DNA from: Paraescarpia echinospica
Lineage: Eukaryota > Annelida > Polychaeta > Sabellida > Siboglinidae
Direction of reading: 5' to 3'
Length of the DNA: 64,000 nt
Assembly: GCA_020002185.1 (NCBI GenBank)
Contig: CM034535.1
Coordinates: forward strand, 72,549,684 to 72,613,683
In this document: piece after piece, positions 48,881 to 59,381 of the stretch
Layout: every line of letters begins with the position of its first letter
Position numbering within the stretch: position 1 is the first letter of the stretch
Position numbers and translations under genes: made by a program
The notes under the pieces: generated by a model
Told to the model about the DNA's origin: nothing
The model's input: the letters and a program-made list of their open reading frames with translations, nothing else
Databases searched by the model: none

Positions 48881-49240
48881 CAATTTTAGAACAACAACAA
48901 CCGCCTCTGATCTCGTTGCCTGACTTGAGCTTCCAAATCTTGAAACCAGAAGAAATGTCGACAAAATCTTTTGATGTACAAAGTTATAAATGACCTTGTC
49001 GACACCACACTTCCCACTGAAATGCATCAGCCACGCTTGCATACAACCAGAGGACGTAATTACAAACTCACGATTCCATATTCCAAGACTAACACATACC
49101 TCCATTTTCCCCCTCAGCTGCACGTCTGTTAAAAAGAGTCCCGCCAGCCGCACCAGATACCACTTCACTGGTAGCTTTCAAGCAGCAGCTGGGAAGCTGG
49201 GCAGCAAACTAATCCCACAGCTCCACGCCATATACTATTA
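48880..49240 (+). mobile_element. LINE C-terminal fragment
   Basis: The plus strand encodes the tail region found after the RT of CR1/RTE-type LINEs: LMYKVINDLVDTTLPTEMHQ, LHTTRGRNYKLTIPYSKTNT, then in other frames FKQQLGSWAAN. At least two frameshifts. The order of motifs fits one decayed element. Confidence 0.6.
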
Positions 49241-50130
49241 AGGACAATGAAGTGTTTTAACCACACTTTTATTCACCATTTACATGTTTTTTTAATTATA
49301 TTTCGAAAAGCCGGCGTCGTGTCACGCGTGCTTACTAAAACAACCTGTGGGACATTACCCGGAAGTCGAGGCTACCACATTATTCAGAAGAAGAAGACGA
49401 TAATCTCTAGTGGTCCAGACACGTGACTGCATGGGAATGACGTCATAGACGCCCGCCCCTAGGAAAAACGCAATCTAAACGTCAACAGAGATGCCCAAGG
49501 AGTTGACGATCTGGCTATTGCTGAAGTCAAACAAGGAGAAAACCAACAACGTTCTACATGAAACCGAAACGGATATGTAAATAGTCTAAGTTTTAGCTTA
49601 TTAATTATCTATTAAATTATTATTTAGTTTATTAATTATAAAATCTACACATTAAACGTTTGCGTAAGTTTTGACCAACAGTCCAATATAATTTGTATCG
49701 GTATACATTTCTAGTTAAAAACAGACTCTGACGATTGTTCAGCAGACACAGTGTCGAAGGCTGTTGATATTATTAGAGACCGTGATCATTATTCAACAAT
49801 TTATTATACGCTATTATTAATACTGTTTCTGTGTTACGCACCATTCTAGATTTAATCTTCAACAAAATTATGTTCATTTAGAAGGTCTTGTTGGTAAAAG
49901 ATGAAGAAGGATCGTAGAACACGTAGCCGATGACGCGCATGTGGTGTGAGTTAGCGGGAATGTAGCGTAGAGACAGTCCCCAGGTAGCGTTGAACCAAGC
50001 TCAGTGTAGCGTAGGGCTTATAGGCGTATATGTATATTGTAGGGCGTTGCTCCGTAGGGCGAAGCTTCGCCTAGACACCCATCAAACTGCGTTCACAGCC
50101 CTAGTTTGGTGGTGAGCGGAGATGATCGGG
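49241..50130. other. Intergenic, nothing recognised
   Basis: AT-rich, no supported ORF. Repeated GTAGCG(T)AG words near 49965-50045 form a weak degenerate repeat. Confidence 0.3.
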
Positions 50131-51295
50131 AGGCGGGAGCAACAACTATGCAATCACAAAGCCTCGCCCTCCATGGAGAACAGAAACAATTAAATCCAAG
50201 AGCCCTATCTGGGGAATTGAAACAATTAAACCCAAGCAACACCACAGCCTAGCCCTGTCTGGGGAACTGAAACAATTGTTGATCCCAAGCAATCCCACAG
50301 CCTCGCCCTGTCTGAGGAACTGAAACACTTAAATCCAAGCAATCACACAACCTCGGCCAGGGAACTGAAACAATTCAGCCCAAGCAACGCCAAACACTCG
50401 CCCTCTGGGGAACTGGAACAATTAAACCCAAGCAACAACACAGCCGCACCGCCCTGTCTGGGGAACTGAAACAATTCAGCCCAAGCAACGCCACAACTTC
50501 GCCCTCTCTGGAGAACCGAAATAATTCAGCCCAAGCAATCCGACAGTCTCGCCCTCGACGGGGAACTGAAACAACTAAACCCAAGCAACACCACAACCTC
50601 GCCCTCTCTGGGGAACTGGAACAATTAAACCCAAACAACAACACAGCCGCACCGCCCTGTCTGGGGAACTGAAACAATTCAGCCCAAGCAACGCCACAAC
50701 TTCGCCCTCTCTGGAGAACCGAAATAATTCAGCCCAAGCAATCCGACAGTCTCGCCCTCGACGGGGAACTGAAACAACTAAACCCAAGCAACACCACAAC
50801 CTCGCCCTCTCTGGGGAACTGGAACAATTAAACCCAAACAACAACACAGCCGCACCGCCCTGTCTGGGGAACTGAAACAATTCAGCCCAAGCAACGCCAC
50901 AACTTCGCCCTCTCTGGAGAACCGAAATAATTCAGCCCAAGCAATCCGACAGTCTCGCCCTCGACGGGGAACTGAAACAACTAAACCCAAGCAACACCAC
51001 AACCTCGCCCTCTCTGGGGAATTGGAACAATTAAACCCAAGCAACACCACAGCCGCGCCGCCCTGTCTGGGGAACTGAAACAATTCAGTCCAAGCAACGC
51101 CACAGCCTCGCCCTCTCTGAAGAACTGAACAGTTAAACCCAAGCAACACCACAACTTCGCCCTCTTTAAGGAACTGAAACAGTTCAGCCCAAGCAATCCG
51201 ACAGCTTCGCCCTCTCTGGGGAACTGAAATAATTCAGCACAAACAACACCACAACATCGCCCTCCCAGTGGAACTGAAACAATCAAACCCAAGCT
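50130..51295. repeat. Satellite-like array, ~50-bp monomer in 203-bp higher-order units
   Basis: About 22 monomers of ~50 bp of the type CCCTCTCTGGGGAACTGAAA...CCCAAGCAAC. Four monomers form a 203-bp higher-order unit repeated almost without change at 50441-50643, 50644-50846 and 50847-51049, with more diverged monomers on both sides. Long minus-strand frames across it (LGLNCFSSP repeats) follow from the repeat and are not genes. Confidence 0.93.
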
Positions 51296-51298
51296 ACC

Positions 51299-51496
51299 TG
51301 TCGGTCGGTAGATCGTTCGTTTATTCATTCGTCCGTCCGTCTGTCCGTCCGTCCGTCCGCCCGCCCGTCCGCCCGTCCGCCCGTCCGTCCGTCCGTCCGT
51401 CCGTCGATTAGTCTCTCTGTCGTTCTGTCGTTGTCGTTTGGTCGTCCATCCGCCGTCCGGTCGGTCGGCCAATCTGTCTGTCTGTCTGTCTTTCTT

Positions 51497-51530
<34 letters not shown>

Positions 51531-51890
51531 GGTCGGTCGGTCGGTCGGTCGGTCGGTCGGTCGGTCGGTCGGTCGGTCGGTCGGTCGGTCGGTCGGTCGG
51601 TCGGTCGGTCGGTCGGTCAACCCAACGAATATCACAGCTTTGCCATCTTTTGGGTACTGAAACCTTTCAGCCCAAGCTACCTATCGGTCGGTAGATCGTT
51701 CGTTTGTTCATCCGTTCGTCCGTCCGTCCGTCCGTCCGTCCGTCCGTCCGTCCGTCGATTAGTCTCTCTGTCGTTCTGTCGTTGTCGTTCGGTCGTCCAT
51801 CCGCCGTCCGGTCGCTCGGTCGGTCTGTCGCTCGGTCGGTCGCTCGGTCGCTCGGTCGCTCGGTCGCTCTCTCGGTCACAAAATGTTGAC
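51299..51890. repeat. Tetranucleotide microsatellite block (CCGT, CTGT, CGGT)
   Basis: Runs of GTCC, GTCT and GGTC (CGGT about 22 copies at 51530-51618). A composite segment (CGGTCGGTAGATCGTTCGTT, a GTCC run, then GATTAGTCTCTCTGTCGTTC) occurs twice, from about 51299 and from about 51685. ORFs here are artefacts. Confidence 0.95.
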
Positions 51891-52162
51891 CAGTGATGTT
51901 AGTAGTCACAAAGTAAGACTTGAAACCCTCATATTGTTCCGGTATCGCAGTTGTCGCACCATCTGTTTTAACACCATGCAGCGTCTAGCTAAAGGGGTCA
52001 ATAAAAATACCCAGATAAAGGTATGTACGCCTTTGTCGGAGTTACAGTAACCAGGCCCATAATGTTGTGGGTTTTTTTCTGGGGGGATGCATTAATGCAT
52101 GGAAATGCCCGTCCTCTGGATTTAGAAAAAGGGGTTCGGCGTTTTAAGAAAACTGTATATAA

Positions 52163-52752
52163 AATTCCATTATTTTTGAAAACCTTCAACTGCACCCCCT
52201 TAAGAATTCCAATGGCAACCCTATTGTTGACGATCACGAAAACCTACAACTGTATACCTGTCAACTCTCCCGGAATGTCCAACAGTCTACTGGATTTTTG
52301 GTGAATCTCCCGGTCTTCCGAAATACAGGCAAACCTCCCGTATTTTCGCTGAACATTTCCTGTAGCACCCCCTCACGTTTTCGAGACAGCTCGACACCAC
52401 GGGAGACATGCTGAGACTTGCTGAACCGCTGAAGTTCCGGCGAAAAATCTCCAACAGAATTCCATTATTTTTGAAAACCTTCAACTGCACCCCCTTAAGA
52501 ATTCCAATGGCAACCCTATTGTTGACGATCACGAAAACCTACAACTGTATACCTGTCAACTCTCCCGGAATGTCCAACAGTCTACTGGATTTTTGGTGAA
52601 TCTCCCGGTCTTCCGAAATACAGGCAAACCTCCCGTATTTTCGCTGAACATTTCCTGTAGCACCCCCTCACGTTTTCGAGACAGCTCGACACCACGGGAG
52701 ACATGCTGAGACTTGCTGAACCGCTGAAGTTCCGGCGAAAAATCTCCAACAG
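52163..52752. repeat. Nearly perfect 295-bp tandem duplication
   Basis: 52163-52457 and 52458-52752 are near-identical direct copies, starting AATTCCATTATTTTTGAAAA and ending GGCGAAAAATCTCCAACAG. A C-run follows the second copy. The flank to about 52960 resembles dispersed repetitive sequence. Confidence 0.93.
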
Positions 52753-53177
52753 CCCCCCCCCCACCCCCGTCTTCGGATGCCAAGATCCAAGACAGTGCGA
52801 CGAAACAGCGCGACTCGGGAAGTGTGCTGAGCCGCTGATGAACCGCCCGGAATTTAAAAAAAGTTGGCAAGTATACAACTGCCCCTCTTCCCTTAACAAA
52901 AATATATCCTGTAGAGTATATTCTATAGGATTTTTGCATGAAAATGTACATGGAATGTTTTAATATATACTTCTATAGAATTTCTTTTGAATTCTATTTT
53001 TTTCTATTTAAGTGGCCATAAAAGTTATCTAGAAATTCTATAGAAATTCTTAGAATTCTACGGAAACTTAAGTGAGCATATAAATCATACATATCCTCCA
53101 TGTAATTTTATTGAACATCTATAAAATAAATTTTGTATGGCCACGTAATTGTTTTAGAATTGTACAAAATTCTATTG

Positions 53178-53180
<3 letters not shown>

Positions 53181-53241
<61 letters not shown>
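53181..53241. repeat. (GT)n microsatellite
   Basis: About 30 uninterrupted GT units, grading into GCGTGCGCGCACGCGCACG, an alternating purine-pyrimidine tract. Confidence 0.97.
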
Positions 53242-53244
<3 letters not shown>

Positions 53245-54331
53245 CGCGCACGCGCACGAAGCTACGACGCCACGAAGCCACGAAGCCACGCACCCAATTA
53301 AGCGGGGACGGATCGATCAGAGTGAATTTGTTTTGTCGCGGCCACGCGTACTGTGTTTCTTTGTTCCGGTTTACGTTTGTCCGACCTGCCAGTCACTCGA
53401 CGTTAATCTGGTCGCACACGCGCACTGTAATCGATGTCCACTCGAGCTGTGTGTTTCGCTTAAGTCCAAACGCATTACCCCATTCGACGCTTTGTTGACT
53501 TAGACATTCACATTCCTCGAACCACTCCCATGCATTAAGCGTTTCTAACGAGAACAGCGATTTATTATCAGCCCGTAAAGTCATGCAATCGTAACATAAC
53601 ATTCCCTTTCACAGGTGATTCAAGATAATTATAGGCTGTCATATCGATGTGAATAGACAACGTGTGTCGCTGACACGTCTAAATCTGGACAAACACCTGG
53701 CGTGACCACCGCCAATGGAGATTAGACGAACAGACCCGTTGAACATAATTTATGCGTTAATTGTGTTGATATAGACGCCAAAAAGCGCTATGTAAGACAA
53801 TAATATGCTTGCTATTTGTATCCGCTTGCACACGATTGTTGGACGATGTCGTATATTAAAGCAACATGTTGGCGATTAAATAAATTTCAAGCACGTACGG
53901 ATAAGCCCTCACGAGTGCAGACACGATGGCATCTGTAAATGGAGGTCACATTCCGAGTGGGTCAGATATCCGAAAAAAGAACTGATTGTTGAAATGCGGT
54001 TAAGTCTGACGGTGAAAACAGTCGTCTACGGGTGGGCTCGCGAATAGCAGATTTGTTTGTAAACACCCAATGGAGAACGACACTATTTTATTGGGCGTGG
54101 CAGATCATACGCGTGATTGTGGGAAGTTCTACAAGTCACTCGCTTGAATCTTCCGATAAATGCGACTGGGCGTGGGAATCCATGAAGTCAACCTACTGTT
54201 GCTAAATCAGTGCCAGATCCAGCGCCCGGGAGACCGACGCGTTCGTCTGCTGTTGCATGCGAGGTCCTCGCGTCGTGTTCTCTCCGTGACGACGGGACAT
54301 ATAGCCAAGGTTGACAGGGCAGACATTCCAG
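53242..54331. other. Flank of the LRR gene, no separate gene seen
   Basis: Non-coding flank between the GT run and the first coding exon; it probably contains the promoter. No motif stands out. Confidence 0.3.
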
Positions 54332-57300
54332 ATGGACCAGGGCCGTGTGGAGGCGCAAGGGAACGGGGTGGAACATGGTCAGGAAAAGACGTCGGACGTA
54401 TTGGATGGGTCGGACAACGAATATGACACGGACGTCGACGACGAAAGTGCGTGCGTAACTTGGTCCTATAGATGACCATTCGCAGGTTCTTACTGTAGTA
54501 TTATGTATTTTCACCGTGGGCAAAAGTTAATGGTGTGGGATCAAATACCTTAATTAAACGATATAAAAAGGAACCAGTCAGTTCCTCCAGCCGGAATTAA
54601 CGGCCGTAGTAATTTGTAACAGTAAGTCTTTTATGGGAAATTGGACGTCGCTGAACGTAATAGAGTAGGTCTATTGCAGTTTACCCAGCCAGGCTCGGCT
54701 ATATTGCAAATAAAGCTTGTTTTGAAACTGGGTGTTTTGTTTACCATTTGAACATGTTTCGGGTGTATCTTCCAAATTGCGAACGTTGTTACGAGCTCAC
54801 TAAACACAATTTGGTGGGACGTACATACCATCAACATACTTGTTATAGTCTTCAGAACATTATAATAATTAATAAGTGAAAACTATGAGCAGACTGCCTC
54901 CTTTTAAATGTATAACATGAGCTATTTATATGCGGAGATGTGTGATTTACGAATCTTGTAAATATACGTAATTAGTGACATTCGTTACAAAGACGACATG
55001 AAACAGCCGTCTATAAATACACATGGTAGGGCTATACTCCCTTGTATCTAGAAATACTGTTATGATATTCTAAATGACATATTAAATAATGTCAAGATAT
55101 CTAGCATGTCACTGCTGAACATACATTAATTAAATAGGCCCCTAGACATCACAGTGTCATAGAACTCATGTTATTTATCATAGATGTGCGTGCGTGCGTG
55201 CGTGTCTGCGCGTATATGTGCGTACGTTCATGCCTGCTTGTGTGAGTGCGTCTATGTGTGCCTGCGTGTAGACATATGCCTATACACACCGACGCATATG
55301 CATACCGGGTGTGTATGTCTGTAGGAAATGTTTTCTTTAACAAACAGCTACTGTTCTATTGTTATTGTTGCTAATATCGCTAATACTGATTCTAGTCGTG
55401 TTTCGTTCACCCGGTTTGTCCGCCTGCTTTTGAACGGGAACAATCTCTATAGCATATTACTTCAATAATCCCGATTTTCATTTTTCCGTTTCCGCACAAC
55501 GTTTTGGGAAACATCTGGGCTGATAACAGTACATGACCTAATGTGATTAATATAAGTGGTTGTGTTTTGGATAAGCCAGAATAGCAAACATTATGAGCAC
55601 TAACGCAAACAAGGGTGATTAGTTTTTATCATAACTAGATCTCTACATTGCGGATAAATGAGACATGATGGCCGTATCATTGTCATCTTCACCAAGTGCG
55701 CTCATAAGTCTTAAGTGTCGTTTCTCCACACAGCCCCTTCTGGGGCTAACCTAGGAGTTGCGCAGTGCGCATTGCGAAGGGTGCGTGAAATTGACTTTGA
55801 AAATTAATAAAAAAGTAAAATAAATAATTGTGTAAACCAAGTGCAATTAATAATTTGTGCAGATTAAAAACACAGTCTCTGTATCTATAGTCTGGTAAGG
55901 TGGGCTGGAGCAACAAGGTGTATGGTATTCAGAGCTTGTTGGAATGGGCGTAGTGTGGGTAGGCTTATTATTTCTGGGAGGGTGTAGATTCCAAGCTCTT
56001 ATAACTCTGGGATAGAACGAATATGCATATGTATTTATGCGTGCATGTATTTGTATGCATTTGTTGGTATCGCTGTTTGGTGTACGGAAGCATGGGACTA
56101 TAAGATGTTGTGGTAAGGTAATGTTCAGGAGGTTGTGTTTTATTTTGTAGAAGAAGGTAAGTTGGTGTTGTAATCGTCTTCTTTCTAGTGTCTGCCCACC
56201 ACGTTTGCTTATGAGGCCTTTTGTTCGTACCGGCCTCACAAACTGTTACTCATGGTGACCATCGTTTCGCGGTTTGCTAGGCGGTTTTATGGAACAATGT
56301 GACAGCAACAGCATCACAAGTGTTTAAAACACTTGAAGACTCACCTTTTTAATCAAGCGTTTTTATAATTCACCGGCATTTTATGTGCTTTCTTTTGATA
56401 AATATATTTTTGTTTTATTAGTTTCTTAGCATATTTGTGGTTCTTCTTCTTATATAAATGAATGTATTTAAAGTAGTTTTTAAGAATATCTTAATAAATG
56501 TATTTATTTAAAATGTTTTTAGAATTATCTCTCTTTAAAAAAAAATTTAGTCACTATATTTAAGGTAATGTTATATTTGTTACATATTTATTTCTTAGTT
56601 AGCATTTCTTTTTATGTAAAATATTATTATATATGTGTGCATGTATGTAAAGCGCCCGAGAGCAATTTTAATTGATCGGGCGCTATATAAGTACTTTTAT
56701 TTATTTATTTATTTATGCTTGTTCTGCAGCGGTGGTCATATTAGGGTAAACGTAGCTGCACTTCTTTTATTTTTTCGAGGGTATCAATGCTTTTTTGTGT
56801 ATAGGGATTCCAGGCTACAGCTCCGTACTCTAGTTTTTGTCTTACTAACATATTATAGGCGGTTTCCTTAACTTTAAATTTTGCAGTGTGGAGAGTGCGT
56901 TTAAGGAATGTTCTAACATATTGGAATGCAGTAGTGTGGACATGCTTTGTCCATGACAGTTTAGACTATTTTGTAATGCCGAGATAGGGGTGTGAATCGA
57001 CTTGGGAAATTGGTTGGTTTGAGATGGTGTAGGTGAAGTGGCTTGGTTTGTGTTCATGGGTAATTCTGAGAAGGTGACACTGGGATATTGAAGTTCATTT
57101 GCCACTTGTCTGTCCAGTCGGCTAGTTTGTTTAGGTCTGTTTGAAGGATGTTATGGTCTGCAGGTGTTTGGATTTATATGTATAGGGTCGAATCATCGGC
57201 GAAGAGTCTGATATTTGAGTTGACTGAATCGATGTTGTCATTTATGTACAATAAAAAAGGACATGGCCAAGGACTGAGCCCTGGGGTACACCGTAGATGA

Positions 57301-59348
57301 CATTTGCAGGAGCTGAATGGGAACCATTTAATAGAAATTTCTTTATCCATTGTAGTGGGTTACCTGTGATACCATAGTAATTTAATTTATTGAGAAGTCG
57401 TCTGTGGGGAACCTTGTTGAAAGTTTTGAAAAATCGGAGAAGATGACGTCTATTTGTTTCTGGTCGTTCACGGAGGAAGCACAGTCATGGAACTTTTTAC
57501 GAACCCACCTTCAAAAACGAATCCCCCTCGAACCCTCGCCTGTACCCTCACCCCACCCCCCTTTTCCGGCTAAACCAGCTGCATAGTAATCAATAATCAC
57601 TTTTAAATTTTCAGTGAAATCTGTTCAAAATTTATTTTAAACCAAATATCATAACTTTTGTTTGGGAGGGTTGGACTAATCCCATGCAAAAATGAATATG
57701 TTACATGTTTGTTTGGGGGGTTCGGATTAATCCCACTTTTATGAACCACCTCCGAAAACGAACCCCGTTCGAATCCCTCATACCCACCTCCAAGCAAAAT
57801 CTGTTTCGCATATACATTTGGCCTCAACTTTAGACCATAGCGTGAGTGGTCATGAGACTTGAAGTGTGCACGGACAACCGTCATCTTGTTTTCCTTTGTA
57901 ACGAAGCGGTTATAGAAGGTTTTTTTGTTCCACAATATGATTCCTTTCTTCACTGCAGTTTCCGCTAACTCTTTATAGCACGGCACACCGCAGTCTCCGC
58001 TAGATATTTATAGGACGACAGACACCTTAGCGCGGTCTTTTTCATCGTCCGCTTTCAACCATTGCCTTGAGTTTTCACCAAGGTTCGCACGTCGTCAGTG
58101 GATTCCTGTTAGAACAAATCCACTGCAGAGCTCACCTCAATGAGCTTCACGTTCTCGGTGTGTCTTCCATGATACTGCACGTCAGCTCTCATCGTTGGTG
58201 AACATTGGCATTATTAACAATACAAAGCAAGAATACGTTGTTTGTTAAATAATTGATACCCCCCGAAACGAATAGATACTGCATGGAAGAGAATGCGTAG
58301 ACAACACATGCTGCTATAAATCTACAATTTATGGTGACATGCATCAGTGAGAAGGACAGTACATTATGATTTACGAAAAACACATCTTAATGTTTAATAT
58401 ATAAGCATAGTGTTGTGTTATCCTCAATATATTATTACACTTTAGTGCTTAAACTATGTTAACAAATGCCTACAGGACGAATAGTATGAAAGACCGGTGA
58501 TACCACGCAAAACACATATCCAACGTTACCACGCGAAACGCATACATATGATTGGCTTATTCTACGCAACACAACATAGACATGCGCTAAGTTATGCACA
58601 AATCAAGCGTACTCATTTTAACGGAAATTTCCACAATAAATGATATGCAACATTGTAAAATTCATTATCATGCGATATCTACATCACTCCTTGGTAATAA
58701 TTTCTCAAATTTGTTTCACGAATAATGTCTCTAAAATATTACACTTATATTTAAATCCCAGTGATGTCACCGTTAAATGGCCTTGCATACACGTGTCGAT
58801 CTGAAGCTCAGGATTTTACTGTTATTTGACATTAGTGTGATATTTCATGTCAAGACAAACTGCGTTTCGTGTGGTATCGCATTCGCGGGTATCGATTAGC
58901 AAGTTAAGTCGGTGTATCCCATCCAGGTTTGTAATGGGGAGCATTTCTTTTTGATCACGTGTAAACTATCCTGCATGCAATATGTATGTCAAATATATAT
59001 TACTAACGTGTATATGTGACTGAGGTATTTACCATTAAAATGCTTTCGCGTGGTATTGTATTTTCTGACCATTTTCATGTTTTTTTCGGAGAAAGGTGAT
59101 CTCGGCAAAATTTTACTTCTTTCTCCGTTTAATTCATTCGGAAAGTTGCGTTTTGTGTGATAACAGTGAAATAGTATTTAGACGAAAATAATTCTAAAAA
59201 ATTATCATTCACACTAGCGCAACCAATTTTACATATTTTTTGCCCATATTGATTATACATCATATGGCGCATCCTTTGAATTATATTTGAATGGCGGGCC
59301 ATTTAATGAAATAAGACAAATGTGTCCAGGTTTCGTGAGAATCGACTA

Positions 59349-59381
<33 letters not shown>

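Noticed and set aside
50130..51295. CRISPR-like array
   Set aside because: Units are contiguous without unique spacers and the DNA is from an animal genome.
50146..51472. Overlapping minus-strand ORFs with repeated LGLNCFSSPDRA-type peptides
   Set aside because: The period of 203 bp is not a multiple of three, the frames change at each unit, and no start, splice or conservation supports a protein.
51408..51909. Several long ORFs rich in Arg-Ser-Val-Gly or Asp-Arg-Pro-Thr repeats
   Set aside because: They are translations of tetranucleotide microsatellites, open on both strands by composition.
53108..53503. ORFs with Cys-Val or Thr-His repeats
   Set aside because: Translation of the (GT)n run; no splice or start support.
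57603..57986. A 127-aa minus-strand gene
   Set aside because: It spans the unclassified insertion and its own internal repeats (NPPNK/LPNKS region); no family or splice support, so it is kept only as part of the insertion.
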